NCBI GenBank assembly: GCA_001414485.1
Contig: LLEY01000046.1
Span: 62,001-126,000, forward strand
Length of the DNA stretch: 64,000 nucleotides
Direction: 5' to 3'
From: Calycina herbarum
Lineage: Eukaryota > Ascomycota > Leotiomycetes > Helotiales > Pezizellaceae
Of this stretch, positions 1-12,153 are shown in pieces; position 1 is the first letter of the stretch, and every line of letters begins with the position of its first letter. The notes beneath the pieces are model-generated. The model saw only the letters and a program-made list of their open reading frames with translations, did not search any database and was not told the DNA's origin. A program made the position numbers and the translations under genes.

Positions 1-640
1 CAGTTCTTACCCTGAACCACTAGAAATAGAGGGACACTCTAGCCTTCACCATTAATACAAGTAATCGCTATAGCCTATTCCCGATTCCCTAGCTAAACTG
101 CCTTGCCTCTACCACGTCGATCTACACAGGTTATAACCATTACAGGGCAAATCACACCTATCATAAACCCGGTTTTGTCAAAGTTATAGAAGTCGCAGTC
201 TAAAACACCGTATTTTACCCTTATATTTTCAACTAGTCGGAACCACGAGCTAATTAGCTTAGAATCTTCGCACAAGGCCCTTTAGAAATCATAAACACGA
301 TTAAAACGCGTCTTAAAGGCTGGTTATCGTTATATAAATCGATATACCTAGAGCTTACCAACGCGTTTTCCCCCTCACAATTCAAGTATATAATTCGCTA
401 TATCTTCTACGCTACCTAGCCAGGGTATAAACCCTCTCGAATCTAGATCAAGTATATTCCAAACAATTACTTCCTCTTCTAGCTTAGACAATTTAACGTT
501 TACTAGCCGTCGCTTAGGGAGAGTAGTTCAGCCGTTTATTCTACCGTTTAGTATAGAAAAGAGCACTCCGTAGAGCTTTACAGCCTTCCGACGGCTTAGC
601 TTTTTAGATGTTCGAATAGCCTCGATAACTAGAATGATTT
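1..640 (-). mobile_element. pogo/Fot1-like DDE transposase relic, cut by the window edge
   Basis: The minus-strand translation from about 275 down to 93 holds the motif YNFDKTGFMIGVI followed by DRRGRG, which matches the first catalytic block of fungal pogo/Tigger-type DDE transposases. Beyond an in-frame TAG the reading continues toward position 1 with NREWAIAI-like residues (W replaced by stop) and GEG. To the right (about 600 to 340) a different minus frame resembles the N-terminal helix-turn-helix and CENPB-like part (RRKAVKLYGV, LPKRR). The copy is therefore frameshifted, carries TAG stops and is AT-rich, as expected after RIP. No terminal repeat can be seen because the element continues past the left edge. 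Family assignment is by motif recognition. Confidence 0.7.
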
Positions 641-1185
641 TTGATTCTTATAGAATAACTAACATAATATATAGTAGAAAAAACGCGTTATAAAGGAAGG
701 GGGTTGGGAATTCGCTAAAATTAATCCGGGTCCTAATATGATCCGGGTCTTGATAAACCACGTTATACAATCTACCACATATAGCTCTATAATATTCTCC
801 TTTTTAGAGATAAAAAGTAGGATTTATTGATATAGAGATTATAGTATAATCTAGTAAAAGAGCCTTGTTTCTCTAGTACAGTGTAGTTTGAACTTTAGAA
901 CTTAATTATTCTAAAACACCTGGGTTAATAGTCCTAAATTGTTCTAAGTGTTTAGGATAATTTACTTGATTTACTCTGCAAATTCGACCTTGGGTTTTTT
1001 TGCTGGACCGACTTCGGCAAGGCGGGTCTCTCATGTGACTTGACAACAGGGCGCAACCGCTAATCCAGAAACGGAAATTTGTCAAAAAGACCTCTCTATT
1101 GCCAGTCAGTTTCTTGGATTTTTACCATTCTTGTACATTTACAATTTCTTGTTCTACCGTTGTGTTGAGGTTAAAAGAAACAAGG
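641..1185. other. Gene-free stretch upstream of the homeobox gene
   Basis: The AT-rich character of the transposon relic fades by about 960. From there to 1185 base composition is normal and presumably holds the promoter and 5' UTR of the plus-strand transcription factor. I see no reading frame or convincing core promoter element. Confidence 0.4.
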
Positions 1186-3681
1186 ATGATCTCAAGTCAC
1201 GTTTTTCTTTCGGAGATGGATGCGGAGCTTTCGCTTGAAGAATTCTTTGCTTCAACAACAAATCTGGACATATTGTCTTCTTCTTTAGCGCCACAACACC
1301 AGTTCGGCGATAGGGCTGCCGATGGGCAACATGGAGACTCCTACGGAGTGTACGAGTGCAATGATTACTCGAATATATCAAGAGCCTCTCATGACTGGCT
1401 TGGTTCCAGCTTGGAGATGGGAATCGGGACCCAGGTAGCCGGAGATTTTTGGTCTGGAGATGCTTTAGGAGCACAACACTCCATGCAGACGCCCAGCCAG
1501 TTAGATTGTGGCTCAAATCAAGAACAGAATCAGGGTGATCTCGATAAATCTCTCTCGCCACCGAAAAGTCTTTCCAATTCAAAGAATGTCGTAAGATTCT
1601 CACAAACGTCTCTTGCGGTTCTCAGAAACTTTGTATCAGCTCATCCAAACACGCCATACCCCTCTGAAGAACAAAAAGAGACTTTAAGCAGACGTTCCGG
1701 TCTCAGTAAAACTCAGGTTACCACCTGGCTCGCCAATGCACGACGGCGAGGGACACGCCAACCAATCCCTAATGCTTCTCCCTCCACACTTGCCGAGCCA
1801 CGCGACATTATCAACCGACCCCCAACCCCAGCCTTAAACGCAATGAATCCCTTTGAAAGGTGGCGCTCGTCTCCCCCCGAAGACGAACATTCTTTCTCTC
1901 TTGACGTAGTCAACGCAGCATCGTCCCTTGACGGGGTTTCTTCTTGGTTTGGTTCAGTAGATGGGGAAACTAGACCGGCGCTATCGACAAGAAGTAGTGA
2001 TGGCTCTTCGAATTCTACTTTTTCTCATCACTCAGGGAGCTCATCTGGGTCTATGAACCTGCAAAAGCGCCGTAATCGTCGGCGGTGTCGACGGATTCCG
2101 AAGACTTTCGTTGATATACGCACGACAACCAATCCTCATACTTATCAGTGCACATTCTGCACCAAAAGCTTCAAGAGAAAGTACGATTGGAAAAGACATG
2201 AACAGTCTCTCCATTTATCGTTAGAAAGATGGATATGTGCACCAGATGGGCCCAGTTTCTCATGTTCGAAAACCCAAGTGTTGAAATGTGTTTTTTGCCA
2301 GCTTCTAAATCCAGACGAGGCACATTTTGAGACACATAACTTTCTGGTGTGTAACAAAAAGTCCTTGGAAACTCGAACATTCTATCGACAAGATCATATG
2401 CGGCAACATCTCAAGCTTTTACATAACTCGTCCTTCCAGGAGTCTCCGATGGATAAATGGAAAGTTGAGATGCACTCTATCAAATCTCGATGTGGGTTTT
2501 GCGACTCCCAATTCGACTCTTGGTCGAGTAGAGTTGATCACCTGGCAACCCATTTCTCTGCTGGTAGTGATATGGTTGACTGGAAAGGGGGCTGGGGATT
2601 CGACTTACATGTGCAGAATTTAATAGAAAATGGCATACCACCGTGTAAGACAAAAATCCTTGGAAATTTGAATACAAGGTGCCAGACTGACAACCCAATA
2701 GATTTGATACATGTAGACCGCCAGTCATTGCTTCCGTTTAGTGCCGCAAAAACTCCACCTCGATCCCGAATCATAAAATATGACCTGATCAAAAAAGGAC
2801 TTACTGATTTTCTCAATCGCCAAAGTCCACCGCTCACCAATTCCCCTGATGAAGATTTGAAGCGTGAAGCAAGCTCTATCTTAGCTGCACTCTCTAACTC
2901 AACAAACAATACTTCAATTACGGAAAATTCGTGGTTTCATGATCTTTTCCTCGACGAAACCCAGAATGGGTCGGCAGGTCTTCGACTTCTAGATTCCCAA
3001 GAAACATTTACATACCAGACAGATTGTCCGCTAGATTTCCAGCTTCGAAATTTTGTCACGATGCAAAAGAACATTGGACATGCTCCGACAGATCCAGAAA
3101 TCCAAATCCAAGCTCTCAAAATATTAGCCGATGTGGAATTTACCTCAACCTGTGGAGGCGAACAGGTGTCGTCTTGGTTCCGACATTTAGTCCTGTCCTC
3201 AACCTTTTGGATAGCACCTTTTCGAAGAAGAGTTCTGGATACCGATATGGAAAACTCCGAACATTTTCAAGTTGATGGCATGCTTGAAGATCGTGGATTT
3301 CTGTCTGAGCTCAATAATTGTGCAAAATTTCCTACAGTTGTCACGGAACCTACTTCGCTACTTCAGGAAATCGAACAAACCACCCATGAACCTTCTCAAA
3401 CCCCGCAAGTAAACGCAGCAAATACTGGATTCGACGCTACCGCACCCCAAGACCATTTCTTAGACGACCCCAACTCATATCAAAGACTTCGATATGAACT
3501 TCTGCGGTTTACTGCTTCCTGCCTTTCGGTGAATAATCCCGCACAGCATATTCCATCAGATGCTGAGATACAAAATCAAGCGAGGTGGATCATTTTTGAT
3601 GATGATGATCCTTGGAACCAGACAGCGGCTGACAATCCGGGATGGCTGGATGAGTTCAAGCACGATGCAGGACTTTTGTAG
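1186..3681 (+). CDS. Homeobox (KN/TALE-like) and C2H2 zinc-finger transcription factor, 831 aa
   Basis: A single uninterrupted frame. I place the start at the ATG at 1186; a second ATG at 1216 (MDAELSLEEFF) is equally possible, and the frame further upstream opens only on a TTG. Residues about 135-192 form a homeodomain of the KN type, with a third helix reading WLANARRR (W181). Residues about 320-343 are a C2H2 finger (YQCTFC...KRHEQSLH). Two further Cys/His segments near 367-390 (CVFC...) and 434-457 (CGFC...H...H) look like degenerate fingers. The region between homeodomain and fingers is Ser/Pro-rich and probably disordered. The combination is a known fungal regulator architecture, expected in the nucleus; target genes cannot be inferred. 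No intron is needed. Stop is TAG, so UAG is a working stop codon here. Confidence 0.88.
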   Translation: MISSHVFLSEMDAELSLEEFFASTTNLDILSSSLAPQHQFGDRAADGQHGDSYGVYECNDYSNISRASHDWLGSSLEMGIGTQVAGDFWSGDALGAQHSMQTPSQLDCGSNQEQNQGDLDKSLSPPKSLSNSKNVVRFSQTSLAVLRNFVSAHPNTPYPSEEQKETLSRRSGLSKTQVTTWLANARRRGTRQPIPNASPSTLAEPRDIINRPPTPALNAMNPFERWRSSPPEDEHSFSLDVVNAASSLDGVSSWFGSVDGETRPALSTRSSDGSSNSTFSHHSGSSSGSMNLQKRRNRRRCRRIPKTFVDIRTTTNPHTYQCTFCTKSFKRKYDWKRHEQSLHLSLERWICAPDGPSFSCSKTQVLKCVFCQLLNPDEAHFETHNFLVCNKKSLETRTFYRQDHMRQHLKLLHNSSFQESPMDKWKVEMHSIKSRCGFCDSQFDSWSSRVDHLATHFSAGSDMVDWKGGWGFDLHVQNLIENGIPPCKTKILGNLNTRCQTDNPIDLIHVDRQSLLPFSAAKTPPRSRIIKYDLIKKGLTDFLNRQSPPLTNSPDEDLKREASSILAALSNSTNNTSITENSWFHDLFLDETQNGSAGLRLLDSQETFTYQTDCPLDFQLRNFVTMQKNIGHAPTDPEIQIQALKILADVEFTSTCGGEQVSSWFRHLVLSSTFWIAPFRRRVLDTDMENSEHFQVDGMLEDRGFLSELNNCAKFPTVVTEPTSLLQEIEQTTHEPSQTPQVNAANTGFDATAPQDHFLDDPNSYQRLRYELLRFTASCLSVNNPAQHIPSDAEIQNQARWIIFDDDDPWNQTAADNPGWLDEFKHDAGLL

Positions 3682-4050
3682 CAAGAACTATGTATTGTAG
3701 CCTAGAAGCCGAAGGCGCTGAGGTATCTAGAATCTCCCGATGAGAGATAGTTTCTAAAATTCTAGGAATTTATACAATTTCAGGCTAACAAGCGACATGA
3801 TCACTGCCTTGGTTATATCCTTTTAATTTCCGATTCCCTATGTTCAAAACTTATTGCCACTCTCGAAAACAAATATTTTTGGCGTTTACTTGAATAGTCG
3901 CTACTATATTAATATCACCTTCTTTAAACCCCTACGTATATCCTAGGAACCCCTTTTACCAGCGGTTATTTCCTTCTTTATCGGGTTTGACTTCATCCTG
4001 GGGCCTTCGGTCTCGTTGGTAAAAATTGGGATGAAAATTCCGAAAGCTGA
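3682..4050. other. Intergenic stretch, nothing recognised
   Basis: Lies between the stop of the transcription factor and the MULE relic. No ORF or repeat structure that I can support. Confidence 0.4.
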
Positions 4051-4776
4051 TCAGCTGGGAACATTATCATTCGTCTCCTTTATTCTCTTGCTCTCCCTCT
4101 GTCGTTCCACCCGCTGTACCATAGTATGCTCAAAGATAATCTGGCAGAGAGGTAATGTCGAGAGAGAACGTTCTTCTTTGGGAATACTATTGTGACTCTC
4201 CACAGCTCCGCTCGCTATATATCCAAACCGGAGTCCTGGAATCCATGCCTTTGTCCATTTTTCGAAGGGAATATTATTCAAGCAGGTGACGACCGGCTCG
4301 CCACACTTGCGGTACATCTCGTCCTCAATAATCTCAAAAGCAGACTGAGTCTCAGCGTAAATCAGGGTGCCAGAAGAAGGTACTGGTCTCTGGCCATAGT
4401 CCACCCTAATATCCTCAGCGATATGCTACCAACACTTGACGTGGTTGGCATCAGGAGCCTCGCACGCAGCATTCTTGGGTCCTTTGCAACGGTCGCTTAT
4501 GTAAAGTTGCTTGGGAGGAGTTATAACGAGATGGTTCCAGCCTCGTGGCGCTGTGAGCGGAAACTCTGACCGGGCTGAATAGGATAATGGTAGGTACTGA
4601 AAGGCGCGCTCGCAGCTAGAAGGGACGATTTGCTTGTGGTGTCTGAAAAGGTAGGCCCAGGAGTCGTTGCTCTCCCCCTCAACCACTACAAAGCTCCCGA
4701 TACGTGTCTTGTTGTTGCCATCGCGAGAGACGGAGAGAAGCTTGGCCGCGTCATATAAATCCCATGGCGAGTTCAA
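4051..4776 (-). mobile_element. MULE-type (Mutator-like) transposase relic
   Basis: Two consecutive minus-strand frames, 4776-4426 then 4404-4051, read like the central and C-terminal parts of fungal MULE/Hop transposases. The first has ESNDSWAYLFRHHKQIVP (ES..SW.WF block) and YISDRCKGPKNA...H..CW (the ISDR.KG block with the His/Cys pair). The second has PFEKWTKAWIPGLRFGYIAS followed by GAVESHNSIPKEER, the conserved FGH-TSG-VES segment. The two pieces are out of frame, the N-terminal DNA-binding part is missing and no terminal inverted repeat was found. Base composition is normal, so this copy decayed without heavy RIP. Confidence 0.68.
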
Positions 4777-6866
4777 CTCTTATCGTTCTTTTTTCTAATC
4801 CCAGTTAGTAATCTTCTCAATTAAAGAATTTTTACACGTCAATACCTGCTTTGGAAGGTATTTTGACTTCAGAAAAAGACGAATTTACACTCGCATACTG
4901 ATCATAGAACGAAATTCATCCTGTCTATAGCAGGAAGTCATTTTCATTATCAAAATAATACCATACACTCCATATCGTTTTTTTGCCTCCCAAGAAATGA
5001 TGATGATATTACTTTTACGTCTGGGAAAACAGACGGAGAAAGCAAATTCAAAGCATCCCCCAAGACCACGCGATAATCGTAAATCGTCCAACGAGTTACT
5101 TGAACCCAATGGAGAATCAGATCATCGATTTTGTTATAAAACATCCCACACCTGAGCCCATTTCCAACACACCCAGCCATCTTAATATAAAGCTCCTTAC
5201 CGACCGCCCAACATCGGGCAGCTCAAGAAGGAGCCTCCCTCTGGTTCGGGTTGGAGCATAATAATTGCTCCAACGGCGAACAATAGTATACGTCTTTAAT
5301 AGGCGTCTGATTTATATCTTCGATTTTGTATCGTGGTTTCGTACTTTTGGTGAAAAGTACTGAAACCAAGTTGTTGGCGACCCTAACACAGCAACCGGTT
5401 TGAGAAATGTAAACCGAATTTCTGCGGAAGGATGTAACGGTCGGGCACGGAGCTTCGAGGATGGAAGACGTCACGATTTCCGGTGTCGTTCGAGCCGTTG
5501 AAACAGCTCGCAGATTGGAGGTTTCGACATCGGACAATCTGGATGGTTGTTAGAACGGGAATGGTTGCTTAATGCCACGAAGAAGTTTTCATACCTATCC
5601 TCAAACTATCCCATACTGCAACTCGGTGCTATCCATCTGCCCTTCCTGATTGCGAGGCCAACCTGATTCCCGGGTTAGCTGTGCTCTAAATGAACGCTTC
5701 GCTCACTTACCTCTCGTATGCCTTTGCCATGGGCTAACATGGAACCACGCAACTCAGTGATCGCATATAAATGCGACCGACAGAGTGTGCGTGGTTGCAA
5801 AAAGAAGGAGAAGGCGCTTTGAGATACGGGAGTCATACAAGATTCGAAAGCGGGGTTTTGGCAAATTCCCGGCCAATGAGCGGATTTGTCTTTACCCGCA
5901 GGAATTCCCGTACATTCTTACGATTTTGGAATAAACACCCTTTCTTGGATTGTACTCTTGTTTCTCATATCCTAACGCTAAAACTTTCCTTTAACTTCTT
6001 AGAAGCTTCACAAGTGTGTATTTTTCAGACTAGCCTAGGGGGAAGTAGAATAACACATCAGGCATGAAAGATGTCGTACCAGGCATGGCGATTGGCGGAT
6101 ATCCCGAGAAACACAACATGAAAAACCAGTTTTGTGCCCAGGTCCAGGGCACTCGTGGATGGAATACGAACCTGGCGGGGTATCAACACCTTGATCTTCT
6201 TTTGCTGCGATTTGTACCTCTACGCGGTCCATATTCAGGCGATCGCCATGCATTTCCCCGCAAATCGGTACTCCCTTCATTCCGCTTGCCACAAGCTGCA
6301 CATTTGAACTGGCTGAGCTTGAAAGTTTTGCCAACAAGAATAGCGGTTCTCACGGTCCTCAATTTATCTTGACCTACATTTCTTGGTATAGCTTCTTTCT
6401 CACTTGTTCAATTCGCGGAGTTTCGAGAGCAAAGCTAGGCAAACTGGAGAAATTTCAAAAGTCGCAGATTTAGAAAGAAGAAGAAAGCATGTACATGTCC
6501 TCCCGTACTCATGCATTTATCCATCACATATCATTAAAGTCCTGTCTACACGTTGACAAATGACCTCATTTACAACGCAAGGTTCCCTCAAACCCGTATT
6601 CCCACTCCCTTCATGGCAACACCAGAGCACAGGAGCACCGGATGATTCAGCAGATAGACCATGAGGAGATGGATTTATAAGTTTCCGTAGGAAGCGAAAT
6701 GAATCCCACATCTCAATTCGAGTCTGCGTTGCCATCTTAATATGTAAGTCTCGCTTAATGACTTGTCCCCTGATGTTTGGAGCGGAGATGGCAAGCTGAC
6801 TTTCGATCATTTGCTACAGCTCCAAGTAACTCAATAACTCAAACACCGGGCTGGAAATATCCAAAC
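4777..6866. other. Intergenic stretch of about 2.1 kb, no supported gene
   Basis: Several short open frames occur on both strands (for example 5223-5537 and 6035-6337 on the minus strand) but none shows a recognisable domain, a good splice partner or a signal peptide. Part of it could be the decayed remainder of the MULE element. Confidence 0.35.
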
Positions 6867-7440
6867 ATGCATTACAACACCCTCCTCGCCACCACACTCG
6901 CCATCCTCTCCAACCTCGCCCTCACAACCGCAAGCCCTCACTACACTCGCCCAACCCCCACGTTCGTTACTCCTCCTCCACCGGGAGAAAGTACGCCAAA
7001 CCTTCCATTCCCACCCTCACTCCATCACCTCACTCTCTTCCCCTTCCCTATTTCCCATTCCCTCCCAACACCTCTCTCCCAATTCCAAACTAACATCCTC
7101 CCCCAAGCATACGCAATAGGCTTCCCCCTCTGCGGAGTCCCCGGGTATACCGTAGTACCAGGAAACTACACCGAAACCGTCGGGCAACAAACAAACGCCA
7201 CCTTGAAGGGCTGCTACGAGCAATGCCGAGTCACAAATGGGGCTTGTAAAAGTATCGCTTATCACGCTAGATACACTTTGTGTTTGTTTTTTGATGTGAG
7301 TTTTCTCTTTTCAGGTTCTATCGAGTTTTGGTAATGGCAATACTGACTCGAAGATTTTCCAGCGCGTGGTGGAGGAGACGCAGTTGGAGAGGGCGGATGA
7401 TAGTGAGTTTGTGCATTGGGATTTGAGGTGTCATGTCTAA
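6867..7440 (+). CDS. Small secreted cysteine-containing protein, Apple/PAN-like, 168 aa
   Basis: Exon 1 is 6867-7295 and exon 2 is 7363-7440. The 67-nt intron has donor GTGAGT, a CTGAC branch point at about 7343 and acceptor CCAG, and joins phase 0 codons; without splicing the frame runs to a stop at 7335. Residues 1-21 form a signal peptide ending near TTASPHY. A Pro-rich stretch follows (TPTFVTPPPPGES). The C-terminal half has the pattern CGVPGY...C..QC....CKS.AY...CLFF...(F)VHWDLRC, the layout of fungal Apple/PAN-like extracellular domains with three likely disulphides. Probable role is extracellular carbohydrate or protein binding; small size and secretion make it an effector candidate, which is inference. 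It is convergent with the RNA helicase gene. Confidence 0.72.
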
Positions 7441-7781
7441 GTGACCGGGAGTAGAGGGCTAGAAAAGAAAGGGGTGTAGGGAAGGAGAGGAAGGGGGGGC
7501 TGCGTGATGGTCCGGGAAGTGATGGGAAGGGTTCAAAAGGGGGCGAGACGAGGTCAAGTTTAAGTTAATGAGCAATGACACAAGTGAGAAATGATCAAAA
7601 ACAAACTGCCTTCTTTGATAGGTTCAACTCGTTTTCATGACGATCTAAAAACGCGGAAATCATGCTGAGAATATCTTCAATTCATAAAGGCTAGATAACC
7701 GCTTTAAAATGCTTTTCTACTCACCTCATTTCTTGCCCATAACATCTATTTCACCCCACCATCATACGCATAAAAAGCCAA
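7441..7781. other. Short region between two convergent genes
   Basis: Contains the 3' ends of the Apple-like gene (+) and the helicase gene (-). Purine-rich at the left, no ORF. No clear polyadenylation signal can be singled out. Confidence 0.4.
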
Positions 7782-10700
7782 TCACTGATCCAACCCATCT
7801 AACTCCACAAGCCTCATAACCGCATCCACAACCTCATTCCCCGAAAGATCCAACTCCGGCTCATCAATCTTCCTCGCCAAAACATCATCCAGCATACCTC
7901 TCAATCTACTAACCAACACCCCAATCCTTGCCCAACCCCTTAACCGTAGCCACCCATCAACGACAAGACCCCGACCAAGGGTATCAAGCGTAATGGGACC
8001 TGAGAAGAGGAGGGCCGTGTAGGCGTTAAATGCTGTATTGTCACTTAGCACCCAGACAACGAAATGAAAAGTAGAGGGGAGGGGAGGGGAAACATACGAG
8101 TCAAATCCCTTATAAACACCTTACTAGTAGCCATCTTATTAAAATAACTCATATAAACACTATGACCCGGGAAAGTCTGCGCATCAAAAACCGTCGAGCT
8201 AGGATGAACAAATACCCTCCCATTTTCCTGGTTAAAATACTTGATGGTTTTCGCTTCCGGATCTAATTCCACAGCTCCGGACACGGATTGAGCGAATTTC
8301 TTGTCGGGGAAATCGATGCGTGCAAGTTGGGGGTTGAATGCACCGGCGCAGAGTGATCGAAGAAGTGTTGTGCTGTTGTTGTTTTTGTTTAAAGATAAGG
8401 ATGCTGCTGGGGAGGAGGGGATGAATGATAGTTCTCGGAGGGAGGTCATGTATTGTGTGCGGTTGGAGGAGATATCGTTTAGGGTTTGGTAGGAGAGGAA
8501 GTTTTCCGAGCACCAGTTCCGGATCTCACCTTGTCGAATGCTGAAGGAATGTTAGAATGAGCAAAATTGTGTGCGGGAGTATACGTGCCCTCTATTATTG
8601 ACCATCTCATCCCACTGTTCAAATGCCTTGAGATCTCCAATCAAGTCACCTTGGTTCTTTGCAAACCTCGCACGAGCAGATTTCGCCTCATCTCTTTTGT
8701 CTTGTGGGGATACGAATGGGGACTTGACTGTAAGAATAGCAGCAATTGTAACGCATGCATCCAAACAACCAAACATAGCTCCATAGACCATAAGCTTGCC
8801 GCAACGGAGATCTGCCGGAATCATCGATAAGTGTCGACCAAGTGCAGTGAGGTCGTCTCCATCCAAGGCACCCATTCTACCCAAAAGATCCATTGCACCA
8901 TCTACGGCCAGACTTTCAGGGGGAGTCAAGGCGCTTGCCAAAAACTGAGCTACCTCCTTAATACCCATAGCACGAACGGAAAGACAAAGCTGCTCCAATG
9001 GAACTCTTCTGATCTCTGGTTCTGGTCGCTCCATCATTTTCGACATTTCGGCGTTTCTTGTGTAAAGTTTGTAACATTTACCAGCTTGAACTCTTCCAGC
9101 TCGTCCTCGTCTCTGTTTACACGCTGCCCGAGAAGCCCAGACTTCCTCAAGTTTACGCATATTGTTTTGTGGATCGTAGCTTGTTTCTTTAACTCGACCA
9201 GTATCAATGACTGCAACAATATCATCAATTGTAATAGATGTCTCAGCAACATTGGTAGCAACAATGACCTTACGCTTTCCATGAGGTGCGTGGGGGAAAA
9301 CTCGTCGCTGTTCAGAAGACTGCAGGGATGCGTGCAATGGCAGGGCGTGAAGATTCGGTATTGATCTGAGAGCGTCAAGTGTTCGGCTAATCTCCATCAA
9401 ACCGGGCATGAATATCAAGATCCCACCCTCTTGCTTCAAGTGAGTGAGGTCCGCGTCTATTTCCTTGACTGTCTGCATGATTAAATCGTAATTGATTCTC
9501 ATGCCGATGCTTTGAATGGCCGCTGCGACATCGGGATCCATTCCAGAGGTTTCAGCATCTTCTTCGTCTCTTCTTCCACCTCGACCAGCGTTGAAACCAG
9601 TCATCCGTATTACATCATCGAGGTAATAATCCTCAACAGGATACGTTCTCCCGCTGATCTCAACTCTGCCAACTTTTCCATTGCTCTTGAAATAATCCTC
9701 AAAAACACCAGCATCAAGAGTGGCACTCATCAAGATGAGTTTCAAGTCTTTTCTCTTTCTCAAGACATCTCTTAGCAATACCAGAAGAAAATCCGTATCC
9801 AAACTGCGTTCGTGGACTTCATCGATAATTACGTGACTGACATCTGCCAAACTGGCAACCACGTCTTCACTGCTACCTCCTGAGGTTTGAAGCCTTCTGA
9901 GAAGTACACCTGTTGTCACGAATGTGATTTTGGTGTTTGGGGTGACCTTGGACTCGCCACGAATGATATATCCAACTTCTTGTCCAACTGTAGAACAACG
10001 CTCGTCGCTCACACGATCAGCTAGTCCAAGAGCAGATATCCTTCTTGGTTGGGTACAACTAAAGAGAAAGGTTAGAGAAGCCAAGGGAAATGAAATGGAT
10101 TTTGACTTACATGATCTTTGTAGACTCTCCCAAAGCCCTTTGATATAACTCGTCGAGAATGAATTGCGCAGACTGTGTGGATTTACCCGAACCTGTCTCT
10201 CCAGAGATGATAGTGACTTGGTGAGTGTCCACAGTATCAATTATGATCTCTTTCATCTCCCAAGCGGGTAGAGATCTCCGCTGTTGCATTCTAGATTGTA
10301 ACTTAGGGTCCGTCTGCCGCCTAGTCCAATCATCCTTGCTTCTGGTATTAGGAGACCAGTTGATTGGCCGAGGATGACGAGAAATTTTCTGTCTCTTTCG
10401 ATGAATGGGTCGTACCTCGCTGGTGGTAGAAGCAGCAGCAGAAATATCTCGAAGTCTTCCCGGTCGCTCGATGATACCGTAAAGATTTTGTTCGACCCAG
10501 TCCACCAGAAAAAATAACATTTGCTCACCAAGAAGGTTGTCAACAGCGTGGTTCAAAGCTTGCTTCATAATACTGAGACGAATGTAAGAAGGCAGGGCAG
10601 CGTGAACTGATAAAACTGGAAGCTTTTGAGGGTATTCAGGGGATCTTCGAAATTGCAATACGGGGTGAACTTCGGTATTGCGACCTCGATTAGAGGGCTT

Positions 10701-12153
10701 AATTGCAACTCTACAAACATCCTTCCAGGGACGAGAGTATTGATCACCGAAAACAGACTGTAAACTGTTGAGCTCCTCTTCCCAGATTGCTTCAGAGCTC
10801 TCTTTCGCGTCTTCAGCAGCCCAGGATTCCGATTCTTCTGCAGGAACTTCCGAGTCTTGCCCGCTTGACAGAAGGATATTCTGTAATGATTCGGCAGCTG
10901 TCGCTTCATCCCCACTTACATCAAAGATCTGCTTGCTCAGGTCCAAGGAATACCCAGCTTCTGCTAGTCGTTTGATCGCACCTTCTCTCTTCAAATCACT
11001 GCTACCCATACTAATTCCAGCCGTGTAGCCTTCAGGCAATGCCCACCGAGGAAGATCGTCTTCGGGGACGTGAATGAGTAACCATTCTAGAGTCTCCTCT
11101 CTGTCTTTGCACTCTTCCACGGCTTCTTGGACATGGCTCTCGCGAAATTCCAGTTTTCCAAATTCATTAACAATTGAATGTTTCTGAAATTGAGACATAC
11201 GTACATCATGAGAATTCCAAATAGCATGCTTCCGAATCAAGGTTTCGATATTCGTCCTCGCTCGCTTTCCCATTTCGATTTTTGGAACTCGAGTCCATCC
11301 TCTGTGAATATTATGAGAGCCAGAACCCGCACCTCCCGGTCCGCCATTCCGAAGAGCTAGTCCCACGCCTCCAGGTCCCCCAGGAGTATTGAGCGCTTTC
11401 TCTTTGGCCTTGTCCCTCTCCACCCGTCGTTTCTCCATCAGGGCCTTGGCCTCCTCCCTCTCTCGAAGTGCAGCAAATGGGTCTGCCTCGTATTGCCACG
11501 CACGACCATCTTTGATGTCTTCCTTCTTCAGAACCTCGAATTCGCCCTTCCATAAATCTCGATAGTCGGGAGGAAGCATCATATGTATATTTCGCATGCT
11601 GCAAACGCGGAAGAGTCCATATGTGGCAGCAAAATGTCTCGCCTCGAGAGCGGTCGGCTTGGCAGCAAGGTGCTTGTGACTCGGTGGTAGTTTGAAAGGT
11701 GCCAGTGTTACGAGTTCTTGCGTTTTCGGGTTTTTAGCTTTAAGGATGACCATTGAGGAATATCCGTCTGGGGTTTTGGACTGGTAGTAGAAATATTAGC
11801 ATTCATACAAACGCGACAATGAACAGTTGGCATACCATTGTATATTCTGGCTTCTCCCATTTCTGCTTCTGGCAATGCTCTGATAGCATGTTCACAGGCA
11901 GCTTCCCCGTCCAAGAAGCCCCTCCGATTATCTTCTTCACATCTGGACGCTTTGGGGCTTCTCCAGCCAAGGCAGGTCCATCGAGTCCTGATGGCCCTGC
12001 AGTGGCATTCGCAGGCTTCTTTGGCTTCGGATCTTTGTCGGAATTCGAAAACACGATGAAGCTATCGTCGCCTGTGGTTGTCGCTGGGGATGCTTTTTTC
12101 ACCCCTCCACCCCCACCTGGCTTTCCGCCTTTCGCCTGTCCCTTCTTGACCAT
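7782..12153 (-). CDS. DEAH-box ATP-dependent RNA helicase with UBA and RWD domains (DHX57/YLR419W-like), 1379 aa
   Basis: Five exons on the minus strand: 12153-11836, 11780-10111, 10058-8585, 8524-8098 and 8032-7782, total 4140 nt. Introns are 55, 52, 60 and 65 nt. The product has a Lys/Gly-rich N-terminus, a UBA-like segment (REGAIKRLAEAGYSLD), an RWD-like segment (WEEELNSLQSVFGD), then the helicase core: GETGSGKST (Walker A), CTQPRR, DEVHERS (DEVH box), SATLD and QRRGRAGR, followed by HA2 and OB-fold regions ending near FNAYTALLFSGPI. This order matches the DHX29/DHX57/yeast YLR419W group, linked to translation or RNA remodelling in the cytoplasm. The third intron is the least certain: GTATAC donor at 8584 is phase 0 and only a GAG acceptor at 8525 keeps the frame, while the better-looking TTCAG at about 8541 would break it. 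Confidence 0.9.

Noticed and set aside
5223..5537. 104-codon minus-strand frame
   Set aside because: Unrecognised, no context and no codon bias evidence; may be part of a decayed transposon.
6035..6337. 100-codon minus-strand frame overlapping a plus-strand frame of similar length
   Set aside because: Neither frame shows a domain; mirror-frame pairs are common by chance.
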